A stretch of 64,000 nucleotides of DNA from Papaver somniferum. Lineage: Eukaryota; Streptophyta; Magnoliopsida; Ranunculales; Papaveraceae. The stretch lies in NCBI RefSeq assembly GCF_003573695.1, contig NC_039359.1:87896566-87960565 (forward strand). The letters run 5' to 3'. The position numbers and the translations under genes are program-made. Below the pieces are notes generated by a model, which was given only the letters and a program-made list of their open reading frames with translations, ran no database searches and was not told where the DNA came from. Below are positions 46,976 through 58,181 of the stretch, piece by piece; position 1 is the stretch's first letter, and each line of letters starts with the position of its first letter.

Positions 46976-47982
46976 ATCCCCCACATGAATGAAAACTCAA
47001 TAAAACATGAAAACACATATAGATCTTGGTAAATCAACATCCCATTCTCACGATCCAAGCAGACTGATCGTGCAAGTGTTGAAATCATACTAGTCATTTA
47101 TACGTCCTCTCCCTCACACAAAAGTGTGTTGACCCCAGGGTCATACTATGGATTGCACAAATCATAATAATATTGAGAGCTTTCATCTTTAGTTCTCACA
47201 TGGTGAGACTATAGGTATCTTTCACCAAAGTGAAAAAGCATGAACTAGTGAACCCTTAGTGATCTTTAGGTCCTAAGTTCCAGTAATACCAAAACCATCA
47301 AAACGAAAATCACATAAAAAGCGCAGGAAATACCATTTTAGGCAGAGGTGTCCATGAGGTCTTGAACCTTTGCTTAGTGAGATATTACCGGAATTACTTG
47401 CTAGAGACAGTGAACTATGTCTTGAACTGCTAGTATTTGATGTAATTCGCGATAACAACCACAGGTGATATCTCCAAGGTTGCTGCCAAGCTCGTGCCGT
47501 TTTGTCCAATTTGGCCCTGGACATATCCTGTTTCTCAGAATGCTCTAGAGAATCAAAGCTCATATTCTCATAGGAAGCGGCCCACTTCCTCATTCAGATA
47601 GGTGAGTTTCCATAAAGAGTGTTACTGCTACATCCCACTTCAGTATTAAATTGAAACTATAGAACTCATTGAGACTTCTTAAAAGTCATCCTTCACATGC
47701 AGTCACACTATCACGTCTACACCATAGGGAAGGGACAGAGAATAAAATTCTCTGATAGTGTTTACCTTTACCCACCACAAATTAGTTGTCTCATTCGAAA
47801 CCTTGATCTTGGGATTTCCAGTCAGCAAGGTTGAGTATCCTTCATGGGAAGTTTAATTTATGAGCTTAAGCCCCTTCCTCTAGATGCATTTCTAACTATC
47901 TCTTGGGATAAACCTTTCGTCAAAGGTTGCGCGATATTCTCCTTGGACTTTATCCAATCAATGGAAATAACGCCGATTGAGA

Positions 47983-48240
47983 TTAGTTATTTTCAGCTTT
48001 AGCTATTATAGCTTGGATAACACAATGTATATATATAGCTGACACAGGCCTATGCCAGAGAGGAATGTCTTCTAAAAAGCATCTTAGGCACTCGTCCCCC
48101 TCTCGTGCTTTATCTAACTCAATACTCTCAAATTCCATAATGAATTGAGTAATATATGTTTGTTTGTAAATCTTCCAAAAACAAACCCTCATGCTAGAGT
48201 GAAACATATCCACTCGTAGACTTAGACTTTTCTGAGTCAA
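47983..48240 (-). pseudogene. Copia RNase H region
   Basis: Reads KQTYITQFIMEFESIELDKA and ECLRCFLEDIPLWHRPVSAI, the RNase H segment of copia pol, with the central IHCDSQAAIAKAENN motif changed to IHCVIQAIIAKAENN, losing the catalytic Asp. Confidence 0.85.
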
Positions 48241-48699
48241 CTACCAGTTTACATCACAAAATCCCTCAAGGACAGCAAGATACCTTTCATAAATCAAATA
48301 AAAGGTAATAGAGTTTTTTAGGTACCATAATACTCTACTCAGTGCATCTGAATGCTATTGATCTGGACTACAATTATATCTACTTAACTTACTCACAATA
48401 TAGGCAATGTATGGACTCTTACAGTTCATCAAATTCATTAGACATCCTATAACTCTTGAGTATTCAAGTTAAGATACTCCATTACCCTTTTTTTCTTGAG
48501 TCTACAAGAATAATCGTACGGAATACAAGCAGGCTTACAATCACGCTGATTGTATCTCTTAAGAACAAATTCAACATAATGAGAATGACTAAGACTACAT
48601 ATGTTAGATTATTTTCTAATCCTCATCCCTAAGATTACATCAACAGGGCTTAAGTCTTTCAAGTCAACGTTCTCATTCAGCGCATGTTTTGTGTGGAAT

Positions 48700-49010
48700 T
48701 AATCACATCTATGTTTGTATCAAGTATAAGCATATCATCAACATACAAGCATACAATCACACAGGCATCCTTAAAAAGTTACTTGTAAATATACTTATCA
48801 GATTCATTAACTTAAATCCACTACACATTATCACATGATCAAATTTTCCATGTCACTGTTTACGTGCTTATTTTATAAACCATACAAAATTTTGTTCAAC
48901 TTACAAACTTTGTCATCATAACCTTTCACTACAAAGTCCTCAGGTTGGTCTATGTAAATTTCTTTATCTAATTCACAATTTTAGAAAAGCTGTCTTAACA
49001 TCCATCTGAT
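48700..49010 (-). pseudogene. Copia reverse transcriptase core
   Basis: Minus-strand pieces read DVKTAFL, then DKEIYIDQPEDFVV, VCKLNKILYGL, and VIVCLYVDDMLIL, the YVDD active-site motif, in the expected order. Frame changes and stops separate them. Confidence 0.88.
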
Positions 49011-49729
49011 GTATCTCTAATTTGTTTATGACATCAATAACAATTAGCATCTCAACGGAAGTAAATCTTGTCACATGTGAATAAGAATAAAGGAAATATA
49101 CACCTTCTTTTAGTTTATATCCTTTAGCTACCAACTTAGCCTAATATTTTTCCACAGTTACATATACCTAATGTTTCCTCTTAAAGACTCATTTACATCT
49201 CATGGTCTTACTCTCTGGAAGTAAACTAGAAACCTCCCAAGTCAGGTTCCGACGGACTGAGTCCATTTCACTAAATGAAGCTTCTTACCAGATTGGGGTT
49301 TCAGTAGATATCAAGGCTTCTTTACAACTCCAGGGCTTAGACTAAGCTAGGCATGTTATGAAGTCGGCTTCATAAGAAGTCTCAAGTCTAATTGTTTTAC
49401 TTCTCTTAGGCTCAACCTTAACTTCATCTTCCTTTAAGATAAGTTCTGATTATTTGAAAATAAATCTAGGGGATCAACAACACATCTCTAATGAGGTACA
49501 GGTTTAAGAATAAACATGTTCAAATAACTCAACATCCCTAGATTATGTAATAGTATTTACAACAAAGTCAGAAAAATCACACCAAAGTATGAAAATTCAG
49601 AACACACAACCAAAAATCTATATGTATAAGTATACTCAGCATACCCTATATGAAGACACAATCAACATTTTTGGTTTCTATCTAGTTCTTTTAGGAAGAG
49701 GAATGACAATCTTAGTCAAACACCCCTAC

Positions 49730-50800
49730 ACTTTGACGTATTCATAAGAAGGTCATCTAGCTTTCCATAAATCATATGGAGTTTCATCTGATCCTTAAGG
49801 GTACTATATTCAGGATATACTAGTTAAGAGAACTGCCTCCCCCCACAAGGCCGCAAGTAATCCTGAACTAATCAACATGACAATTATCATCTTCTTAAGG
49901 ATACAATTGTTATGTTCAAGGCTTCTAATTGGTTTTTAACTTCAAGTTTATACATCTTAAGGCTTCTAAGGCATCATCCTTATCCCTAAGAAAGTATACA
50001 AGATAGTCGTACAATCATCCATGAAAGTTATAAACCATCTTTTACCATAGTGGTTTTGGGTTGAACTCATGTCAACTAGGCCTAACTGAATTAATTCTAA
50101 GGGCTTAGAATTACTCTGAACATTTGTGCTAAAAGATTTTATAACATATTCATTTCACTTTTGTGTTCAAGATCCAAACTAAATTTGGGTACGTAGCCTA
50201 TGCTAGGCAGTTTATGCATTGACTTATAATTTTATTGTTCCAAGTCTACCATGCAAAACATTCAAAGACACACAAAAGAAAGCACAAGAATCAACTATGT
50301 TCACTTCATCAGATTTTCCTTTAAACTTATATAGAACCTAAGTCCTATAATTGTTGCCTAAAAAAATCAATGCCCTTAGTTATAACAAGTTTTACATATT
50401 TAATTAAGATCTTCAATCTTTTACCATCTTCAAGAGAACAAGATAAAAGATTCTTTCATATGCTCGGAACATGAAAACTTCATTCAGTGTGAGAATATTA
50501 CAGATATGAGCTTATGCTCGACCTTTCCTTTTTATGCAACCTCTGTCGCAGATGAGTTACTCATATAGAGTTTCTCGACATCCCTTATCCTCTAAGAGGT
50601 GAACAGGTCTCTGTTTCAACAAACATACTTAGTGGCTCCAGAGTCCACCCACCAGTCTCTCACATTGATTATTAAAATAACTTCCGACATCATGTCAATG
50701 AACTCGTTCTAATTTGTTTCAACTAAATTAGCATTAAATTTCTACTTATTAAGATTTTATGTTGTCTACACTTTACTGTCCTATGGCCAGGAATTTTACA
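49730..50800 (-). pseudogene. Copia integrase, protease and gag zinc-finger remnants
   Basis: DETPYDLWKAR near 49770 is the C-terminal integrase motif. WWVDSGATKYVC near 50640 is the protease active site. SYVCKIPGHRTVKC near 50790 is the gag zinc knuckle with its first Cys changed to Ser. Between them the sequence has many stops. Confidence 0.75.
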
Positions 50801-51444
50801 AACATAAGAATCACCCTAAATTAAAGTAATGCCGGATTCAGTTTTACGAAACATACCTTTCTTATGAAGACTACGCTTAGAGTTGTGTTTGATGTTCTCG
50901 TCTTTGTCATCTTTGTAAGACTTGTGTTCATCCACATGCGCCTGGTAGCCATGTTCCTTTTCAATTTCATGTCACAAACTTCGTTTATACTCTGAGCACG
51001 GACACGGTAATTTCCCAATCACCTAATACACCACATCTCACAAACCTTAGTTCAGATAAAATATGAGTTTTGAAGATAATATCTATATTTATAAACTTCG
51101 TTTGAACTACCCGTATCAAAAAACTCATGGTTACCCCATAAAAACTACTTTAGTTAACAACAAAATTCTGCCCGTCAGAATTTTTCAGGAACGTTTCTCT
51201 GTTTTGTAAAATATCAAAAAAATTCTTTTACAACTCCAAAAATTCTGAAATTTTACGTGGGTAACTATCAGAATGTCTACTACGTTGTGTCAAAAGGGTT
51301 CATCGAAATTCCTTCTAGGTTAAGAGATAAACTCGAAACTCTACAGCTGACCAAAAATTCGTTTTTGTTTTTTACTCCACAATTAACATCCATGATTCAC
51401 AAACCAACCATTTTCGATTATTACAAATTTTAATGTCTTAAGAT

Positions 51445-52076
51445 TGTTGGATGCAATAATCAAAAACAAGGAAAAATCAAATAAGCAAAAGTTATTGATA
51501 CTTAGCTCTTTATAATAGAAGTGATCGATTTGATGAAACGGACGAGCTCCCCATATCTCCGCAACAACAACAAGGAAAAACTTTGGAAAAACAGAGTGAG
51601 TCATGTGTTCAACACGTTTCCCTTAAGACATTAGCGTCCGGCTACACTCAAGAGTGATTCTATAGCCTTCACAAGACGGATATCTCCAGGATAAAACACC
51701 CTACTACACCTACTACTAGCATATGTAGTAGATGCTCAACTTGAGCTTGGCTCCGAAAAACCGTAAAGGAAAATCTCGAACACTTGAGAAAACAATATAA
51801 AATGTTTTTTCCCTTAGGGGTCCCTCTAAATATAGAGCAACCCCTTTCCCATAGATTTTACAAAAGTAGTGAATTTATTTATATAATTGACAAATACAAC
51901 TTAAGAAGAAAAACTCCCCGATGTGGGACTAAAAGATTTATATAATTTCTTAAAACTATTAAAAATTGGAAACTCCACAATGTGGGACTAATAAGTTTCA
52001 TTCACAAAAGAAAACAATAAATTATAATTTTATTAAAACTTTAAAAAATTATTTTTTTATTAATCGTGTTCCAACA
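51445..52076 (-). repeat. Copia LTR, right (5' LTR)
   Basis: 632 bp, TG..CA ends. The usual TGGTATCAGAG primer site was not found next to it, so the PBS is mutated or different. Confidence 0.93.
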
Positions 52077-52519
52077 ATTTTAAGTGCATACCATGGGGTT
52101 GAAGCAATATATATACGTGGAGCTATTCACTGGATAGCAACGCGGTCTCAGTCATGGAAATCATGTATTATTTCTTATGATATTCATGGTGAGAACTTTA
52201 AAGAAGTAGCGCTAACCGAACGAGTTGATGAATTGTTGAATGATTTGAATGATAGTGAGAAGAAGTCACTGGGTGTTTTAGGTGGGTGCCGTTTGCTTAT
52301 TGCGACCATATGTTGGTTATAATATTGAGGTTTACGTGAAAAATGATTATAATGTGACAGAACCCTGGACTACATTGTTCATTGTCCAGTTACCAGTAGT
52401 TTCAAACCCCATCCACCGTGTGAAATTACTAATACAACCGTTACCACGGTGGGAGGGCCGACGAAAGAAGAATCCAAAGATGGGGTTTGTCTGCGATTAT
52501 TGTCGTCCTGTTTACGGAA

Positions 52520-52790
52520 AAGTGATACTTTCGTTCCGTTTCGGAAAAATTGATATTTTCATCCCGTTTCAGAAAAAGTAATACTTTCGTTCGTTTCGGG
52601 AAAAATGATATTTTCGTCTCGTTTCAGAAAAAATGATACTCTCGCTCCGTTCCCGAAAAAGTATCACTTATCCCGAAACGGAGCGAAAGTATCACTTTTC
52701 CCTAAACATAGCGAAAATATCACTTTTCCCAAAACGGAGTGAAAGTTTCACTTTTCTTGAAATGGAATATGAAAGTATGACTTTTTCTAA
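52520..52790. repeat. 28-bp motif: five direct copies followed by about four inverted copies
   Basis: GATACTTTCGTTCCGTTTCG and variants start at 52524, 52552, 52579, 52607 and 52635. From about 52655 the reverse complement takes over (CCGAAACGGAGCGAAAGTATC), repeated with similar 28-bp spacing to about 52790. The whole block can fold into one long imperfect hairpin. Confidence 0.85.
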
Positions 52791-52814
52791 AACGAAAAAT
52801 TTGTCGATCCATGA

Positions 52815-53080
52815 ACTAAAATATGGTTGAATGATGTGTTATGTATCCTTTGTGGTGGTTTGCATAATAGCTATGCATTCAATTTTCAAGAATTGTGCCT
52901 AAAGTAAAAGTATCGTTTTTCTTGAAACGGAAGGAGTACGTCGTTTTATTAGTTGCAAAGGAAAATTAGTTGATGCATAAACCAAAATATGACTACATAA
53001 AGTATTATGTATCCTTTGTGGTGGTTTGCATAATGAATATACATTTAATTTTCTAAAATTGTGCCTAAAATGATAAATAC
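52815..53080. repeat. Duplicated 110-bp segment, 166 bp apart
   Basis: ATGTATCCTTTGTGGTGGTT occurs at 52841 and 53007, with similar flanks (AAAATATG before, AATTGTGCCTAAA after). Confidence 0.85.
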
Positions 53081-53492
53081 CTCCAAATTTTCCGTAAAAA
53101 CTCTAAATTTGATATTGTTGTTTATACTCATTGCGTAGCTTTTTTTATTACCTTTCCAACGAGAAAAATTTTGTAAAATTCCAAGGCACGGATTTTTAGA
53201 TGAACTATAATTTTGGGCATACCAAAATCTTCCAAGGCATACTGAATGAAGACAAAAAAGGTTGTGAAATAGCAAAATCAGATAACCCCTTAACCCAAAA
53301 AATTTTTAATGGCAAATCTGCCCTTTACGTATTAGTGTTAATAATCTTGATTAGTGATTAAATATTTTGTTTAGTGATTAAAATAATTTTCAGAATTATA
53401 AGAGTTGTTTAGATGAAAAATTTGAGGAAAAAAAAATCAAAGTTTGGTTTGGTTAAGAAGGAGAAAGTGAGAAAATTCTAATTCTTGATTCA

Positions 53493-55754
53493 ATGGAGGA
53501 TGAGGAGGGTCATCATTCATCTAAAAAACCTAGAAAAATACATATCAACTACAACAATGATCCAGAAATGGCTGATTTCTTAGATTATGAGAATGATTTT
53601 ACACCCACTCAAACTCAAACTCAAACACAAACTCAAGATGATGATTTTTATGAGCCAAATTCTGATGATGAAGACATTGATAAGGAACCCAATGCTTCTA
53701 ATACACAGGTACACTTATATCCTATACTTAATCTCACTTCTATAGCTCTCAATTATCAAAAGTTAGATTTTTTGAATCATGGTTCGGCGAAACAGGTAGA
53801 GGTTCGGCTCACATCTATGCGCCGAATCTACCAATTGATGAACGGTTCGGCTTACTGAATTTGTTTACTGCATGCGCCGAACCTATAATTTCCAATTCGA
53901 ACCCTTTTGCTAGACACTAGTTCGGCTTATATGAAAGTTTCATAATAAGCCGAACAACATCCTGAATAGCCCGGAATAGAATCATTACTAATTCGGCTTA
54001 CATATCCAAAATCGTATGTGCCGAACATAATTTTTTAATTTCTGGGTTGAAATATTGTTACTGGTTCGGCACATATGGAGAATATCGTATCAGCCGAAAC
54101 CTCTTATGTTCAAGGTTCGGCACATAATATGATTATCGTCTGACCCGAACATGAATTTGTTAATTTTTGGGTTAAAATATTGTTCGTGGTTCTGCACATA
54201 TTGAGGATATCGTATAAGCCGAAACCTGTAGATGTTTATAGTTCGGCACATAATGTGATTATCGAATGCGCCGAACCTTGTTATTATATTCCCTTTCTAG
54301 TGTTTAACCTTGTGATATTCTTTGTAGATCGTGCTTGGACCCATGGAAAATCAACCTGATCCAGTAGACATAATTCACGAGGATACCAGGGATCACTTCC
54401 AAAATTATTTGGTATGTAAGAACCTTTTGTTTACCTTAATGTTGTCGGAATATTCCAAAGTTTTTCTTACAAATTACTTGTTTTGGAATGAACGTAGATA
54501 TGGAAAACTAAACCAGAAGTTCTGGATTGGCTTGAGGAACACACGATGAAGATAAATTGTGTACTAGTTAAAGGACAACAAAGCCGATGGGATCGGTTTT
54601 AAATGATTTGTGAGCGTAGTGGAACCGGCGCTAGCAAGGTTAAAAAGGGTACTGTATACGTTGGGAAGACCGGGAGAAAGAATAAGACGAAGACGAAGAA
54701 AAGAAATTTCCCTTTCAAGATCGTTTTCAACCTCAAGAATAAGTCCATGAACAAAGAAGATCAATATTGGATAATGAATAAATATATGGATTGTCTTCAT
54801 AACTACCCACGTCCCAAAGACCTTCATGGACATGCGAAAGTAGCGCGACTCAAACCCGACGAGATGCTAGAAGTGGATAAAATGACACGAGCACGTTTGC
54901 CAATAATTCCGGTTGGATGAGAGGACCCAAAAGAGATAAGTCCGGTAGGTATATGAGGCCTATCAATTTTATATACGATAACTACTTGGAAGATCTATCG
55001 CCAATAATTCATGAGCATATTATAGCAATGGACGACGTGCAAGGCGATGGAAATTATGGTTATTACGTCACGGCGGAACAACTTGGTCCTTTTATGGAAG
55101 GGAATAATCCGGTGCCCCCTGAAAATGAAGTGAACTATATTCGGCAACGATTGTTACAAACCCTACGTAAAAACAAAGAATTCTATAAGACAATGATGAG
55201 AACAGGTCCAAGAAAAGATGCAGGGGTGGAAGCGGAGTACGTTGCATTCGAACGTCGTTTGCATGGGGATTTTATCATTACCGAAGAACATTGGATGTCA
55301 ATGCCCATTTTTGGGTTTTTAGTAGCGGAGACATTCAATTGCGTCGTACATTGTTTCGCATGGACGGGTAGTAGCTTTACTTACGCGCCTCCAAACAAAA
55401 CCTTGCAATGATGGTGTAAAGGATAGAAGACTTGTTCTTGGATTTGTTCAAAATTGTCATTTTATCGGCCTCAAACTTAGACCCGGTTGCCCATTACCAC
55501 CCTTGATGAGTGCAGCCTTTTGGCCTAGATTTGAAAATAATTTTGCGATGGATTGGTGTGCAAATTATGCGACGGAAATGGATCTTTGGAAATCTTTGCA
55601 TGTGCAGCCTCCAAGTGGACAAGTAATTACGTTTTCAAGTGATGAGGATGAAGATGTTAAGCAAGAGGTCAGTGAAGATGATGAGAATGAGGTCAGTGAA
55701 GATGATGAGAAAGAGGTCAGTGAAGAGGATGAGATTCGTTTAGGATCTCCATAA
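53493..55754 (+). pseudogene. FAR1-type DNA-binding domain fused to OTU-like protease domain, disrupted
   Basis: Exon 1, 53493-53708, starts MEDEEGHHSSKKPRK and is acidic with a QTQTQTQTQ repeat. Exon 2 is about 54330-54411 (VLGPMENQPDPVDIIHE). Exon 3 from 54500 reads VLDWLEEHTMKINCVLVK, then WDRF, a TAA, and MICERSGTGASKVKKGT, with NFPFKIVFNL and CLHNYPRPKDLHGHAK, the FAR1-like zinc-binding region found at the start of MULE transposases. The catalytic core is missing. After a frame change (54917) comes an OTU-like domain: MDDVQGDGNYGYYVTAEQLG (the expected catalytic Cys is Tyr), and after another frame change FVQNCHFIGLKLRPGCPLPP with the catalytic His. It ends in three acidic EVSEDDE repeats. 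Function as a protease is unlikely. Confidence 0.78.
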
Positions 55755-56009
55755 AAAATGTTTCATGTATTTATCCGTTTATTTTGTGTCAGGTTCGGCT
55801 TATAAGAACAATTCACTGAAAGCCGAACCTGACAACAAAAAAATACCAGAGTTTTTTTGTCAGGTTCAGCTCATAATATTATTTCACTGCAAGCCGAACC
55901 TTTCATGATTCATGAACACAAGAATTATTATATCATTCCAAATAGACTTTTCAAATTCATAGAAATTGTGGATTACATCCCTGCTACATAGTAGGCTTCC
56001 AATTAATTT

Positions 56010-56415
56010 CTAATATCTTAAACGGGTAATGAGAAACCTTCTAAGAATGTGGTAGTGATCTTTGTAATTGAAATTCTTTCCCTTCCATCGTCTCCATTCC
56101 TCTAGAGCTCGAACTTCAATCTCAGAGTTTGTTTCACCTTTGAGTCGATATCGACTCACAATCCGAACTAAAGCTATGAAGTCTGTGACTTTTTTCTTAA
56201 TACTTATAATTCGGCAAAACAAGGACGCACTATCCCGGTTGTCAGGATTACCTATTTCCGTGCTGAAGGCTTCATGAATTCTAACCAAGTAGTACATACT
56301 CATCAGACCATTTACTCGTCGTTCTTCACCCTTCTTTGGATAGTATGCTACATAATTAGTGCAAAGAGATAAATCTTCTTCTAGAGTAAACTTAGGAGTT
56401 GGGGGTGCTATTTGT
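56010..56415 (-). pseudogene. Trihelix/NAM-associated-like fragment (MYB/SANT helper type)
   Basis: On the minus strand a frame reads FTLEEDLSLCTNYVAYYPKK, then VNGLMSMYYLVRIHEAF, SASLFCRIISIKKKVTDF, and ALEEWRRWKGKNFNYKDH. The pattern (acidic start, W/F-spaced helices, conserved lengths) is that of plant proteins annotated as GST-T3-like or NAM-associated, which carry a MYB/SANT-like DNA-binding fold. The methionine at 56303 lies inside the domain; coding similarity appears to begin about 56415. No start was fixed. Possibly a captured host fragment. Confidence 0.5.
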
Positions 56416-56944
56416 TGAGCATATGTGGTTAAGATTATGAAAAAACATGTAGGTATATATAGAATATAGTTTTACAACGGCTATATCTTTCAAAAAAAGA
56501 GTCGTTCCTAGATTTTCGTGAAAAAAAAAAAGTAAAGGTTCGGCTTATAGAAATTTTAGAACATAAGCCAAACCTATATGCATAACGGCTATTTTTTAAA
56601 AAAATTTGAAAATTTTTACAGCTTCGGCTCACCATATTGGTGAGATTTAAGCCGAACTATATACTGGATTACACCAATAATGATTTTTAAGGCTCGGCTT
56701 ATAACTCAAATTATAGAAAAAGCCGCGCGTAACTAACATTAGAGGATAAGACGAACTCTATACATTCGGCGCATAACTGTTAAGCTATTCATTAAAACAT
56801 GAAATTGAAGGTGTCCATAACCCAATCCCAGCACCATTAAAAACAAAGTTGAGCACCTAAAAGCAAAGGTGTTTGCAACACCATAAAAGTGCACTTAAAA
56901 CTTAAGAAAAACATTAAAAGGAAGTTGGACACATAAAAGGGCAT

Positions 56945-58181
56945 TTAACCACGACCCCTCTTCTTAGTGGTAGGCTTTTGTGCGGGTTCCTCGGGTCCTT
57001 ATCCTTTGTTGATGATTGCATCCCACTTTTTGTAGAAGTAGTTTTGTTCTTCCACGGTCATTGGTGTTTTGCAATCAATTTTGTCCTTCATTTTTTTCAA
57101 CATCTCCCTACCCGCGGCATTGGTCCTGACACAAGTATGAAAGTTATAAGACTAATTCGGCGCAAGTATGAATCATGTCTTGAAATTTTTATTAGCTTAC
57201 GCAGAGAGTGGATCGGCTCATACCACAAAACAATTATAAGCCGATCCTAAATATTCGGCTCACAACCGATACCGTCGAATAAGCCGAATCTATGATTATG
57301 ATCTCAAACATGTATTCGGAACAACATGATATCATATAAATAAGCCGATCCTATACACTTGTAAAATTTATGAAATTTTAACAATGATATTCGGCGCAGC
57401 CCTAATACTATCGAATATGCCGAATCTAGACTTATGAATTGAAACATTTATTCGGCGCAAAACTAATACAACAATACAAGCCGATCCTAAGCACATGCAA
57501 AAATTCTGAAATTCAAACAACATTTATTCGGCACAAAACTAATACAACCATACAAGTCGATCCTAAGCACATGCAAAAATTCTGAAATTCAAACAACATT
57601 TATTCGGCACAAAGCTAATACTACCATACAAGCCGATCCTAAGCACATGCAAAAATTCTGAAATTCAAACAACATTTATTCGGCACAAAACTAATACAAC
57701 CATACAAGCCGATCCTACGCACATGCAAAATTTCTGAAATTCACAAAATATATTCGGCACAAAACTAACACCATCGAATAAGCCGATTCGATGTATAAGT
57801 CTCTGTGTCACTAAGTTCGTCTCAACACGGATTTCAGATCTACGCCGAGCCGTTCATATGCACTTTCAGGGTTCAGTTCCAAGAACAGCTCGGCGCACGT
57901 CTAACATTTGTTTTACGCCGAACCATACATTGTAACCTCCGCAGAACACATGATTTTGACGAATTAAATCGACCAAAACAATCGAAAACATCAAATATGA
58001 GATGGGTTTGTAGAACTAACCTTTTTATTCTCATTTCCGGAGTTGGTTCTTCTTCAATCTCTTCTTCCGGTTGATTTTGTGGTTGATTTTGAGTTTGTTC
58101 TTCACTCTCTAAATCTTCTTCTTCATCAATAGGTTGTTCAATCGATCGATTTGAACGAGATACTGCCTTACGACGACCCAT
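56945..58181 (-). CDS. Two-exon minus-strand gene in the MULE, small charged protein, unknown
   Basis: Exon 1, 58181-58021, encodes MGRRKAVSRSNRSIEQ and a Glu/Gln-rich stretch (DEEEDLESEEQTQNQP) and ends AAAAG before GTTAGT. Exon 2 starts after GTGTCAG at 57125 and joins in frame (RTNAAGREMLKKMKDKID, EEQNYFYKKWDAIINKG). A TAA follows at 56999-57001; past it the frame continues to KKRGRG and a second stop at 56945-56947, so the last 19 residues may be lost by one point mutation. The intron contains the 76-bp tandem array. I do not recognise a family. Confidence 0.5.
57390..57800. repeat. 76-bp tandem repeat built on TTCGGC
   Basis: TTCGGC(A/G)C starts at 57390, 57451, 57527, 57603, 57679 and 57753; the four central spacings are 76, 76, 76 and 74 bp. 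Each unit contains CAAGCCGATCCTAAGCACAT about 28 nt after TTCGGC, giving a TTCGGC/GCCGA pair. Confidence 0.93.

Larger units (their letters stand above)
46334..52081 (-). mobile_element. Ty1/copia retrotransposon with target-site duplication ATTTT
   Basis: LTRs at 46339-46975 and 51445-52076 begin TGTTGG and end CAACA, flanked by ATTTT at 46334-46338 and 52077-52081. Coding order on the minus strand (gag zinc finger, protease, integrase, RT, RNase H from right to left) and the purine tract GTGGGGGAT next to the left LTR give the orientation. The interior of 4.5 kb is full of stops and frame changes. The element inserted in F-box copy 2 after residues LPYVI. Confidence 0.94.
53770..57900. repeat. 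Dispersed TTCGGC...GCCGAA mini-hairpins filling non-coding DNA of the MULE
   Basis: Many short inverted pairs built on (G)TTCGGC(T/G)(T/C)A and its complement. Verified stems: 53920-53930 with 53945-53955 (11 bp perfect, extended inside by ATGAAA/TTTCAT); 55788-55800 with 55821-55833 (13 bp perfect, 20-nt loop); 55861-55871 with 55891-55901 (one mismatch); 56536-56548 with 56563-56575 (one mismatch). Others lie in 53780-54290, 56630-56770 and 57140-57900. They fall in introns and spacers, hardly in coding parts, and I saw none outside the MULE. Confidence 0.88.

Noticed and set aside
47273..47593. 106-codon minus-strand frame
   Set aside because: Inside the decayed copia interior near its 3' end; no domain; probably chance.
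57390..57800. CRISPR array
   Set aside because: Regular 76-bp spacing looks array-like, but the whole unit is repeated with no unique spacers, and the context is a eukaryotic transposon.
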